This document shows, piece after piece, positions 46,597 to 54,327 of a stretch of DNA of 64,000 nucleotides. Made by a program: the position numbers and the translations under genes. The first letter of the stretch is position 1, and each line of letters begins with the position of its first letter. The DNA is from Vibrio sp. 10N.261.45.E2 (lineage in GTDB: Bacteria; Pseudomonadota; Gammaproteobacteria; Enterobacterales; Vibrionaceae). The DNA lies in NCBI RefSeq assembly GCF_002875705.1, contig NZ_MCZZ01000109.1, positions 1 to 64,000 of the forward strand. Direction: 5' to 3'. The notes beneath the pieces were generated by a model. The model saw only the letters and a list, made by a program, of their open reading frames with translations. It had not been told where the DNA came from and made no database searches.

Positions 46597-47778
46597 TTAG
46601 TGATGGCCTTCAGAAAAATCTGATGAGTGCTTCTGTAGATACTTAAGAACAAGTGCTTCTGTATCTGTATCGAAGTTAACGAATGCAATCATACCATCTA
46701 GCATACCTACCCAACCGTTAGCACTGAAGTGAGCTTCATCTGGCTGCGAGTGACACGTTGAACAGTTAGATTGGTACGCTTGACCAGCTGCGTTCCAGAT
46801 TGGATCGAAGTTATCAACCATAGACTCTTTCTTCATCCAAAGTGCTAGGTTAACTTCTTCCCATGGAAGACCAGTTAGCTCATCTTCTTTCTTTTCACCA
46901 ACAGTGATTACGTCGCTTTGAGATACTTCTTTAGTCAAGATTGCTGTCGAGATGTTCATACCGAAGTCTTCTTGGATTACACGTCCGAAGCCTTTCGCTT
47001 TACGCCAACCGTCGATTTGAATCTTGATCATGTCGCCTTTTTCGTCGATAACCGCAACTTTACTTGCAGGGCTTAGTAGACCCGCTTCAACGGTTGCAGT
47101 TTCATCCGTGTACATTGGTAGATGACGAATAGAGATCACGTCTGAACCATTTGCGTAAGATGTGCTGCTTGCTACATTTTCTAGCTCGCCAACAATACCG
47201 CTCGCTGATGCCATATCTAATGGAAGGTTGTGAGCAATACCTTTGTGACAGTCGACACAGCTTTGATCACGCTCTGCCGCGTTCTTCATCTGGATACGCG
47301 CTGTTGGGCGCATGTTTTCGAAATCCATTGAATCGTAGTTGTGGCAGTTTTTACACTCTAGAGATTTGTTCGAAGAGAAACGATCCCATTCGTGTTTAGC
47401 CAGTTCAATACGACGAGCTTCGAATTTCTCAGGTGTATCTAGGTCACCAAATACTTGAGCGAATACTTCTTTAGATGCTTGCATCTTACGAGCGATTTTT
47501 GCTGTCCATTCATGTGGAACGTGACAGTCAGGACAAGTAGCACGTACACCAGAAGTGTTTTTCCAGTGAACCGTTTCTTGTAGTTCTACGTATACGTTGT
47601 CACGCATGGTGTGACAGCTTACACAGAATTCTTCTGTATTTGTGTGCTCTAGAGCTGTGTTAAAACCGCCCCAGAAAATAACACCGGCGATAAAGCCACC
47701 CATAGTTAGTACACCAAGACTGATGTGTACCGCTGGGCGAGTCATTGTGCGCCATAATTTAACTAAAAATGATTTCAT
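46597..47778 (-). CDS. torC: pentaheme c-type cytochrome TorC
   Basis: A 393-residue membrane-anchored cytochrome with one N-terminal transmembrane segment and five CxxCH sites (CVSCH, CPDCH, CKNCH, CVDCH in the NapC-like domain and CSTCH near the C-terminus). It oxidises menaquinol and reduces TorA. In E. coli apo-TorC also signals to the TorS sensor. It lies between torE and torA in one operon. It is similar in plan to torY at 3831-4925. Confidence 0.9.
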   Translation of the reverse strand: MKSFLVKLWRTMTRPAVHISLGVLTMGGFIAGVIFWGGFNTALEHTNTEEFCVSCHTMRDNVYVELQETVHWKNTSGVRATCPDCHVPHEWTAKIARKMQASKEVFAQVFGDLDTPEKFEARRIELAKHEWDRFSSNKSLECKNCHNYDSMDFENMRPTARIQMKNAAERDQSCVDCHKGIAHNLPLDMASASGIVGELENVASSTSYANGSDVISIRHLPMYTDETATVEAGLLSPASKVAVIDEKGDMIKIQIDGWRKAKGFGRVIQEDFGMNISTAILTKEVSQSDVITVGEKKEDELTGLPWEEVNLALWMKKESMVDNFDPIWNAAGQAYQSNCSTCHSQPDEAHFSANGWVGMLDGMIAFVNFDTDTEALVLKYLQKHSSDFSEGHH

Positions 47779-47828
47779 GTTTAGCTCTCTTAAATATTGA
47801 TTTTAAAAAATGTTGTTACTAGAGGGCA

Positions 47829-48011
47829 TTACATGCCGCCGTGAGCACCAGGAGGTCCGAATACAAACACTTGCAGTGCCCAAACTAGGAAGCCGTAACC
47901 GCCTACAAAAGCCACACTTAATATTGGAAAGAGAACCACCGCAATGAAGAGGAAAGACTTCCACTCCAACGAGCGTTTTTCGCCAGTTTCAATTTTATTA
48001 ACATCACTCAT
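47829..48011 (-). CDS. torE: TMAO reductase system protein TorE (NapE/TorE family)
   Basis: A 60-residue inner-membrane protein with one transmembrane segment (FLFIAVVLFPILSVAFVGGYGFLVW split across the hydrophobic core) and the C-terminal VFVFGPPGAHG typical of the TorE/NapE family. Its function is unknown, but it is regularly the first gene of torECA in vibrios and Shewanella. It lies 50 bases before torC. Confidence 0.88.
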   Translation of the reverse strand: MSDVNKIETGEKRSLEWKSFLFIAVVLFPILSVAFVGGYGFLVWALQVFVFGPPGAHGGM

Positions 48012-48448
48012 ACATTTTGCCTATTTTGTATTTAGTAATTTCGAGTAACCCATTCTATGGGGCTAAAGTTCTTAAGTATCTAACAACAAATTTTAGACCA
48101 TACACAAAGTAGGGTTCAATCAAATCTCCCGTTATAACCCTTGCTAATCAATACTTTTTTGAGGTCATCCAAACTTGTTTTTAGTTAAACAAAGTTATTA
48201 AAAAGTATTAACAAATGTGAAGAATTAAGTATATTTCACAATTGTTAAATTCCAACACCTACACAACCATATTGTAACTAATTTTAACGTTTTACCTACT
48301 AAGTAGTAGCCAAAAAAGCCTCAAACAACCAATATTTTGTGGTTTGTTTGTTAAATTATTGAATGTTTTTTGAAGCAACAGTTGAGAAGCTGAAATGCAT
48401 CATTTGGCACTTTCAGATATGATGGGGACCTACTGAAAAGGAAGCATT
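48012..48448. promoter_or_regulatory. divergent control region between torECA and fetB
   Basis: A 437-base, very AT-rich gap. It contains a 14-base imperfect inverted repeat at 48208-48248 (separate entry). I found no perfect FNR box, and no TorR box better than 7 of 10 matches. No gene is seen in it. Confidence 0.4.
48208..48248. repeat. large inverted repeat upstream of torE
   Basis: TTAACAAATGTGAA (48208-48221) and TTCACAATTGTTAA (48235-48248) pair at 13 of 14 positions, with a 13-base spacer. Centre-to-centre distance is 27 bases. It lies about 200 bases before both torE and fetB and may be an operator. Confidence 0.65.
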
Positions 48449-49243
48449 ATGCAAGACGTTATTGATATATCTTGGTGGCAGTTATTGTTCTTCAGCTCAC
48501 TACTCTTGCTACCCATTACTATCAACCACAAGCTAAAACTCGGCCTTGGCAAAGAGGCTTCGATCAGCATAATTCGTATGGTAATTCAGCTATTCCTGGT
48601 TGGTCTTTACCTAGAATACTTGTTCACCTTGAATAGTTTGTGGGTCAATTTGCTGTGGTTATTTGCGATGATTATCGTCGGCGCAAGCTCGATCGTTGAA
48701 AAATCTAAGCTCCCAAGAAACCTACTTTTGGCTCCTGTGGCCGTTAGCCTTGCGGTAACTTGTGTACCTATTGTCTTGTTCATTTGCTTTTTCATCATTA
48801 AACCAACACCGGTTTTTAACGCGCAGTACCTTATCCCAATTGCAGGAATGCTACTGGGTAATAGCTTAAGCAGTAATATTGTGGCATTGCAGAATTTGTT
48901 TGGCGCTTTTGAAACGCAGAAATCAGAATATGAAGCGGCAATCGCATTAGGCGCGTCTCCAACCTATGCTGCTGCGCCTTTTGTGCGTAATGCGATACAG
49001 AAAGCGATGTCACCAATAATGGCTTCTATGGCAACCACCGGCTTAGTCACGCTACCGGGAATGATGACGGGGCAGATCTTAGGTGGTGCTTCGCCGATGA
49101 TCGCGATTAAGTATCAACTGATGATCATGCTGGCTATTTTCGTGATGATGAGCTGTTCTTTAGCACTTGCACTTCACCTTTCACTAAAGACTTCTCTGAC
49201 CAAAGAAGGACGAGTTCTTGCTCAAATACAGCCTGCGAAATAG
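48449..49243 (+). CDS. fetB: FetB-like iron export ABC permease (UPF0014)
   Basis: A 264-residue inner-membrane protein with about seven hydrophobic segments. The family block AIALGASPTYAAAPFVRNAIQKAMSPIM and GLVTLPGMMTGQILGGASPMIAIKYQ is strongly conserved in FetB/YbbM. In E. coli FetA (ATPase) and FetB (permease) export iron and raise oxidative-stress tolerance. The ATPase gene, usually adjacent, is not within the flanking 350 bases on either side, so it must be elsewhere or another ATPase is used. A good ribosome site (AAAAGGAAG) precedes the ATG. Confidence 0.85.
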   Translation: MQDVIDISWWQLLFFSSLLLLPITINHKLKLGLGKEASISIIRMVIQLFLVGLYLEYLFTLNSLWVNLLWLFAMIIVGASSIVEKSKLPRNLLLAPVAVSLAVTCVPIVLFICFFIIKPTPVFNAQYLIPIAGMLLGNSLSSNIVALQNLFGAFETQKSEYEAAIALGASPTYAAAPFVRNAIQKAMSPIMASMATTGLVTLPGMMTGQILGGASPMIAIKYQLMIMLAIFVMMSCSLALALHLSLKTSLTKEGRVLAQIQPAK

Positions 49244-49260
49244 CCTCCCTACTCCGCTTA

Positions 49261-49471
49261 GATCTGGTTACTCACTGAATTTGAGACAGGTTATCCACAG
49301 AAACTGTGGATAACCAAATCAATATCGATCCTTTTTTGTCCATTTAGACCCAAGGAAAGATCATTGCCTTTGATCTTTGGGTGATTTCAAAGACATATAC
49401 ACACATGATGATCAGCGCAGTTGAGTGTTCAAATGATCATTCGAGCGATGAAGACGAGGGTTTTCCACAAA
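49261..49471. other. DnaA-box and GATC cluster in the fetB-focA gap
   Basis: Within a 358-base convergent intergenic gap lie a perfect 12-base inverted repeat GGTTATCCACAG-AAA-CTGTGGATAACC (49289-49315), made of two consensus DnaA boxes (TTATCCACA) facing each other, and a third near-consensus box TTTTCCACA (49461-49469, 8 of 9). Six GATC sites occur at 49261, 49327, 49359, 49372, 49410 and 49435. Two of them form a second inverted repeat, AAAGATCA / TGATCTTT. The combination recalls replication-control loci. Confidence 0.6.
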
Positions 49472-49498
49472 TAAAAAACGGCCTGCAATGCAGACCGT
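49472..49498 (-). terminator. intrinsic terminator of focA
   Basis: On the minus strand, ACGGTCTGCA / TGCAGGCCGT (one mismatch) followed by a TTTTTT run, about 100 bases after the focA stop. Confidence 0.75.
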
Positions 49499-49601
49499 CT
49501 TGTAAATGTCATAAGTCAGTTCAGTGTTTCCAATGAACTTTAGCTCATCTCGTCAACTGAGTTAGTTAGGTACGCCAACTTTGTTGATAGAGCCACCTTG
49601 A

Positions 49602-50444
49602 TTAGTCACGCAGATAGATCAACCAGTACCACATGCCAACAAAGATACCGCCGCCAATGATGTTTCCGATGGTAACGGGCAGCAAATTGTTCATTAAAAA
49701 GTCAACCATGTTCAGATCAACATAGTCCGCAGGGTTAGCGCCTGTCATTGTCCAGAATTCAGCTGGAGCAAATGTTTTGATGCCGATAGCTAAAGGGACT
49801 TGAAACATATTCGCAATACAGTGCTCGAAACCAGCCGATACGAACATCGCAACAGGTAAAATCATTACAGCGATTTTGTCGGTTAGTGTACGTCCACTAA
49901 ACGTCATCCATACCGCGATACAAACCAATACATTACACATGATACCGAGCGCGATAGCTTGGATAAAATCATGGTGCATCTTGTGTTGGGAAATCGCCAT
50001 TGCATTCAAGCCTACTTGCCCGTGGTCAAACATGTACTGTTTGGTCAGTAACATACAAGCCACCAGCAGCAACGCGCCGATCAAGTTACCTACATAAACC
50101 GTAGCCCAGTTCTTGACGAGCGTGCGCCAAGTAATTTTGCCACTTGCACGAGCAACCAGAGTAAGCACCGAACTGGTAAATAGCTCACCACCGGTAACAA
50201 CAACGAGAATTAAGCCCAAGCTAAATGCAAGGCCACCTAATAAGCGAGTAATACCCCAAGGCAAATCACCAGCACCGGTCGTTACGATGGTGTAGAACAC
50301 AAACGCAATACCGATATGTATGCCAGCGGAAATCGCCAAGAGAAAAGATTTGATTGGATCTTTGGTTGCTTTACCTACGCCAATATCTGCAGCGCGCTCA
50401 GCCATTTGTGGCGGTAATAATGAGTCAAATTGGTTTAGATTCAT
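49602..50444 (-). CDS. focA: formate channel FocA
   Basis: A 280-residue pentameric inner-membrane channel that moves formate during fermentation. The N-terminal FDSLLPPQMAERAADIGVGKATK, the TGGELFTSS loop, the KNWATVYVGNLIGA helix and the terminal PVTIGNIIGGGIFVGMWYW match FocA closely over the whole length, clearly better than NirC. No pflB gene is next to it, in contrast to E. coli. A perfect FNR box lies about 290 bases upstream, suggesting anaerobic induction. Confidence 0.92.
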   Translation of the reverse strand: MNLNQFDSLLPPQMAERAADIGVGKATKDPIKSFLLAISAGIHIGIAFVFYTIVTTGAGDLPWGITRLLGGLAFSLGLILVVVTGGELFTSSVLTLVARASGKITWRTLVKNWATVYVGNLIGALLLVACMLLTKQYMFDHGQVGLNAMAISQHKMHHDFIQAIALGIMCNVLVCIAVWMTFSGRTLTDKIAVMILPVAMFVSAGFEHCIANMFQVPLAIGIKTFAPAEFWTMTGANPADYVDLNMVDFLMNNLLPVTIGNIIGGGIFVGMWYWLIYLRD

Positions 50445-50730
50445 GATGATTTACATTTTGAAACATGTCGTCGGGAGCGCGATAATCCTCTCTTTCATTT
50501 CTGAATTCAAGAGCTATTTTAGGCTCAAAATGCCTCTCACAGCCTTGTTGAAAGCAAATAGTCCGAGTTATTCCAAATTCATACGACTTTAGTAGTAAAA
50601 AGAAAACTCTGCTGAATGATTAGTTATCAGCATAGAAAATAACACACCTATAAATATCAACAAGTTACGTTAAAACCGAAGGAATGCCGTACACTATAAA
50701 GTGTCCATTAAGCGCTTTTATTTGTAGATT

Positions 50731-50744
50731 TTGATATAGATCAA
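50731..50744. promoter_or_regulatory. perfect FNR box
   Basis: TTGAT-ATAG-ATCAA matches the FNR consensus TTGAT-N4-ATCAA exactly. It lies about 290 bases before the focA start and downstream of the preceding gene on the same strand, so focA is the only plausible target. Confidence 0.8.
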
Positions 50745-50754
50745 GAGAACGCAA

Positions 50755-50780
50755 AAAAGCGCCCTTAGGCGCTTTTAACT
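50755..50780 (-). terminator. intrinsic terminator of the coiled-coil lipoprotein gene
   Basis: Arms AAAAGCGCC / GGCGCTTTT with loop CTTA and a T-rich tail on the minus strand. Confidence 0.85.
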
Positions 50781-50807
50781 CAATCACAAATAAAGAAATT
50801 AGTGATG

Positions 50808-52115
50808 CTAAACCGAAGGTTCAATCACTTCTTCTGATGATAGTTCTAGAGCCGGGTTCTCTAGATTTGTTTCAATACTCGGCGGGATCGCATCAGAATC
50901 ACTTTCGTTGGCAACTTTACCACCTAAGCTTTTCAAACTATCGACTAATTCTTCTAAGCTTTTGATGTGAGCATCACTCTTGGTAATCTGCTCACCTAGC
51001 AACTCACTGTGTTTAGTTGCTTCCGACAATTGCTGTGCTTGTTTCTGGTTTTCAGACTCCAACTGAGCCAACTGCTCAGTCAAAGTTTCAATCTCTGACT
51101 TTAATAGCCCTGTCATATCGGAGCTTTTTAACGCTTTCACACTCGCCACAATCTTCTGCGATTGCTGACGTAGCCCAACATCACGGTAGTCTTCATCATT
51201 GACGACTTGTGAAATGCTCAAGAGCTGATTCTCAGCATTCAAAACCGATTGTTCGAATTGGTCACCTTTAACGCTGGCGAGAACTTTGACTTCATGAGCG
51301 ACACTGCGCACGTGGTTCAATTCGAATTCTGCAGCATGGACCGCGTCTTCAATGATCGACTTTTCGCGAGGGCTAGCTTTCACTTGGCTTTCGGCCAACG
51401 CAATTTGAGATGCTGCCTTAGCAAAGGTCAATGGAGCAACGTCATCGAAATCTTCATCTTCCAAGAACTCTAATTCGTTCTTCAAAGGTTCGATGTATTT
51501 CTTATGCGCCACTTTAACTTCTAGCAAACGGGCGTTATTAAGAAATTCCACCTGCGGTTCTTGTGCGTCTTCAAGCTCATTGACCAATACATACTCAAAC
51601 AGCTCGCTGTATTCTGAATACAAACGTTTATAGCTCGAGGTAAACATGGTATCTGCGCCTAGGAACTTCAGGTAATCCATTTGAACAATCGAATCAGCGA
51701 GTACTCGGTCAGCCTTCTTCTTTAGCACTAAAATCGAGTCATAGTTTGATTTGATCAATGCGATTTTTTCATCAAATGCTTCAGCGTAAGTTAGGCTTGA
51801 AAAAATGGAGTAACTCTTGGTTATCCGAGTTTCGTCTTTCAGTAAGTCCGCATAAATACTTTCAGCATCACCCCATGCATCTAATAGTTCATTGTAATTC
51901 TCTGGTGCATAGAGAGATAATTGGGTGTGATCTGCAAGCTTAACCTCCCATTCGGAGTAAACACTTTGGACAGACTGAAATGAACGGACCTCAATTGTAG
52001 ATTCATTATTGTTGTTTGTGGTTTGGTTCGCGTCTGCCTGCTCTGAAGGTGTGCTTTGACAACCTGAGATAGCAAATAGCATACTGATCGTTAATGCTAC
52101 TTTGTTCGCTCTCAC
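50808..52115 (-). CDS. lipoprotein with long coiled coil
   Basis: A 435-residue lipoprotein. The signal peptide ends in lipobox ISGC at residue 19. The following 30 residues are Gln/Asn-rich, then comes a mostly helical body. The last 130 residues contain a heptad coiled coil (LKSEIETLTEQLAQLESENQ, then HIKSLEELVDSLKSLG) and an acidic tail. No catalytic motif is visible and I do not recognise the family. It might tether or organise something in the periplasm, for instance at the peptidoglycan, but that is speculation. It is monocistronic. Confidence 0.7.
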   Translation of the reverse strand: MRANKVALTISMLFAISGCQSTPSEQADANQTTNNNNESTIEVRSFQSVQSVYSEWEVKLADHTQLSLYAPENYNELLDAWGDAESIYADLLKDETRITKSYSIFSSLTYAEAFDEKIALIKSNYDSILVLKKKADRVLADSIVQMDYLKFLGADTMFTSSYKRLYSEYSELFEYVLVNELEDAQEPQVEFLNNARLLEVKVAHKKYIEPLKNELEFLEDEDFDDVAPLTFAKAASQIALAESQVKASPREKSIIEDAVHAAEFELNHVRSVAHEVKVLASVKGDQFEQSVLNAENQLLSISQVVNDEDYRDVGLRQQSQKIVASVKALKSSDMTGLLKSEIETLTEQLAQLESENQKQAQQLSEATKHSELLGEQITKSDAHIKSLEELVDSLKSLGGKVANESDSDAIPPSIETNLENPALELSSEEVIEPSV

Positions 52116-52373
52116 TTATGCATATCCTTTTTTATACAATATTCGCTCAATGCAAATTATTTCTAGTCACAATATATTACAACCACTTAGCAATAAACAT
52201 CATTGATGATTTAAGTGGGCGCAAATCACCCAATATAACCAAAATAAACTCGTCACTCGATGATTAATCAATCAATTTGGTATCACTTATCAATTCTCTT
52301 TATTTGCTATTGCCTGAGCCGAGAATGCGCACTAAGGTGAAGGTAGAGAACGTTATGAATATATAGGTTAATT

Positions 52374-52604
52374 ATGAAGTACAACGCTGAACATATTGCT
52401 GATTTAAACCTCCTTCTTCAATTTGATGTAAGTAGTGCTGCTACTGGAATTAAAGTTCATCAAGAGGCTGCTCAAGAAACTCAGGACGCTGTTAAGCGCC
52501 TGTTCGAAAAAAACCTTTGTACTCAGCCAGACGGCGGTTATCTAACAGATGAAGGTATCGAGATGGCAGAGCGCGCAGATAAACTACTCCGCGTACTAAA
52601 ATAA
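52374..52604 (+). CDS. TIGR02647 family small protein
   Basis: A 76-residue soluble protein. The sequence AEHIADLNLLLQFD, GIKVHQEAA and LCTQPDGGYLTDEGIEMAERADKLLRVLK matches the TIGR02647 family of gamma-proteobacterial proteins, which look like a winged-helix-like fold but have no known function. Translation starts at the ATG at 52374. A strong intrinsic terminator follows. Confidence 0.85.
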   Translation: MKYNAEHIADLNLLLQFDVSSAATGIKVHQEAAQETQDAVKRLFEKNLCTQPDGGYLTDEGIEMAERADKLLRVLK

Positions 52605-52621
52605 ATCTCCATTGTTCTAGT

Positions 52622-52655
52622 AAAAACTCCACTCGTTTCGGCCGTGGAGTTTTTT
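52622..52655 (+). terminator. intrinsic terminator after the TIGR02647 gene
   Basis: Arms AAAAACTCCAC / GTGGAGTTTTT with an 11-base loop and T-run. Confidence 0.88.
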
Positions 52656-52717
52656 CATTTTTGGGCAAAGGTTTGTTAGGCTTATACCAATCCATAGCTT
52701 GCAGTTGTGAGGAACAG

Positions 52718-53572
52718 ATGGCTTCTATATTTATTGTCGGTGCAGGATGGGTAGGTGCACCTTTATCTGAACATTTAGAAAAACATGGTAACCGAGTGGT
52801 GGTCACGAAAACGACCCAAGCAGGAGCAGACGCGATTGCTAGCGAGCGAATTCCATGTGAAGTGTTTAGTTTTGATTCGTCAGAGCCCGAACAGACTATC
52901 GGGCAACTCTATTCCCTGTTACTCGAAAACAACACCGAGATTGTGGTTGGCAGCTTTCCTCCTGGATTTCGAAAAGGAGCGGGACAAGAGTATGCCGAAT
53001 ACTGGCAGCAACTGACCAAAGCATGTCAAAAGGCCAACATTAAAAAGCTCATCATGATCAGTTCAACCACGGTATACCCAACCAAGCCGGGCGTACTAAA
53101 TGAGCTGGATGCATCACTCCCCCTTGCAACCTCAGATAACGATCACGCGTCTTCATTTTCTGATAACGCGCGAATCATGTTGCAAGCTGAACAGTCGGTG
53201 ATGGAGTCCGGTATCGACTACACCGTTCTTCGCTTTAGTGGGTTAATTGGCCCAAGTCGTCACCCATCACGCTTCGCAAGCAAGTTAAAACAAGTCAGCA
53301 CTCAAGCTCCAGCCAACATGCTGCACCTTGATGACGCGATTGGCGCTGTCGACTTCGCTATCAGTCAGCTGCACAACGAAGTGGTTAACGTGACGACGCC
53401 AAATACGGTCAGTAAAGCGGAGTTTTATGCCGCAGCACTGAAAAGCGCCAACAGCAGCGAGCCTCTACCCGCCGTTGTTGACACCCCAGACAAGTTGATC
53501 TCTTCGCAGAAAATTCTCGACTTAGGTTATTCATTTAAATTCGAATCCACACTGGACGCACTTCATGACTGA
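52718..53572 (+). CDS. NAD(P)-dependent epimerase/dehydratase-like (extended SDR) protein
   Basis: A 284-residue protein with an N-terminal Rossmann fingerprint (FIVGAGWVGAPLSEHL) for NAD(P) binding. It resembles the YeeZ-like branch of the extended SDR superfamily, with IKKLIMISSTTVYP as the Ser-containing strand and YTVLRFSGLIGPSRHP near the substrate cleft. The classical YxxxK pair is not obvious, so it may not be catalytically typical. The ATG at 52718 follows GAGGA; codons upstream to 52661 are not family-like. It overlaps the YdcF gene by eight bases, so the two are cotranslated. Confidence 0.75.
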   Translation: MASIFIVGAGWVGAPLSEHLEKHGNRVVVTKTTQAGADAIASERIPCEVFSFDSSEPEQTIGQLYSLLLENNTEIVVGSFPPGFRKGAGQEYAEYWQQLTKACQKANIKKLIMISSTTVYPTKPGVLNELDASLPLATSDNDHASSFSDNARIMLQAEQSVMESGIDYTVLRFSGLIGPSRHPSRFASKLKQVSTQAPANMLHLDDAIGAVDFAISQLHNEVVNVTTPNTVSKAEFYAAALKSANSSEPLPAVVDTPDKLISSQKILDLGYSFKFESTLDALHD

Positions 53573-54230
53573 ACAATCTATTGCTAAGAAAGCTACCAAT
53601 ATAAAACTGCATCGCTCAGTCGACACCCTTTGGAACTTTATGTCTATGGGGCACGAGGTTACACCTTCCGACTGTATCTTTGTGTTGTGCAGCAACGATA
53701 CTCGCGTCGCAGAATATGCAGCCGAGCTTTATCACCAAAAGATCGCACCTTACATCGTTTTTTCTGGTGGTGTGGGACGCTTTACCGAAGGAAGCTTTGA
53801 GCGCTCAGAAGCCGAAACATTCGCTTCTATTGCGCGAGATTGTGGTGTGCCTGACTCTGACATTATCATAGAGAAGCAAGCAACAAACACTGGGGAAAAT
53901 GTACGATTCACTCACGAATTACTGACAGGGCAAGGGTTATCTCCGAAGAGGCTGACCTTAGTTCAGAAGCCCTTCATGGAAAAACGCACCTACGCCACTT
54001 TCAGTAAACAGTGGCCTGAAGCAGCAACAGAAATCACCGTGACGTCAAAATGGCAAGATTGGGTCGATTACTTTAATGAAGAGTTGCCGTTAGACATGGT
54101 ATTAGGCGCATTAGTTGCGGATTTCGAGCGAATCAAATCCTACCCAGCAAAAGGCTTTCAGATCGAGATGTCGATTCCAGAGGAAGTTGATCACGCCTAC
54201 TTAGAGATCAAGAAGCTTGGCTTTGAATAG
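53565..54230 (+). CDS. YdcF family protein (DUF218)
   Basis: A 221-residue soluble protein of the DUF218/YdcF family. Typical features are the IFVLCSNDTRVAEYAAELY start, YIVFSGGVGRFTEGSFERSEAETF and IIIEKQATNTGENVRFT, which form the pocket seen in E. coli YdcF, reported to bind SAM. It has no transmembrane anchor, unlike the envelope-located SanA/YgjQ types. The function is unknown. It overlaps the upstream SDR gene and ends at a terminator. Confidence 0.85.
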   Translation: MTEQSIAKKATNIKLHRSVDTLWNFMSMGHEVTPSDCIFVLCSNDTRVAEYAAELYHQKIAPYIVFSGGVGRFTEGSFERSEAETFASIARDCGVPDSDIIIEKQATNTGENVRFTHELLTGQGLSPKRLTLVQKPFMEKRTYATFSKQWPEAATEITVTSKWQDWVDYFNEELPLDMVLGALVADFERIKSYPAKGFQIEMSIPEEVDHAYLEIKKLGFE

Positions 54231-54258
54231 ATAGCAACAACCCATTGAAAAACAAAAT

Positions 54259-54285
54259 CGGTGGCATTGAGCCACCGTTTCTTTT
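54259..54285 (+). terminator. intrinsic terminator after the YdcF gene
   Basis: Arms CGGTGGC / GCCACCG with loop ATTGA, followed by TTTCTTTT. Confidence 0.85.
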
Positions 54286-54327
54286 ATTGCTTAGCGTTTA
54301 AGTTATAGCTGAAACATTGAGAAGCGT

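Larger units (their letters stand above)
50445..50807 (-). promoter_or_regulatory. upstream region of focA
   Basis: A 363-base gap. Besides the FNR box it contains the small palindrome ACACT-ATAA-AGTGT (about 50692-50705) and the terminator of the upstream lipoprotein gene. No gene is seen. Confidence 0.4.

Noticed and set aside
48012-48207. TorR boxes upstream of torE
   Set aside because: The best match in the torE-fetB gap (on either strand) reaches only 7 of 10 bases, which is expected by chance in AT-rich DNA.
48217-48240. CRP site in the torE-fetB gap
   Set aside because: The half-sites TGTGA and TCACA are present, but the gap between them is far from the six bases that CRP requires.
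49289-49315. Terminator of fetB formed by the GGTTATCCACAG inverted repeat
   Set aside because: The hairpin has no T-run on its 3' side in the plus direction, so it does not look like an intrinsic terminator; the DnaA-box content is the better description.
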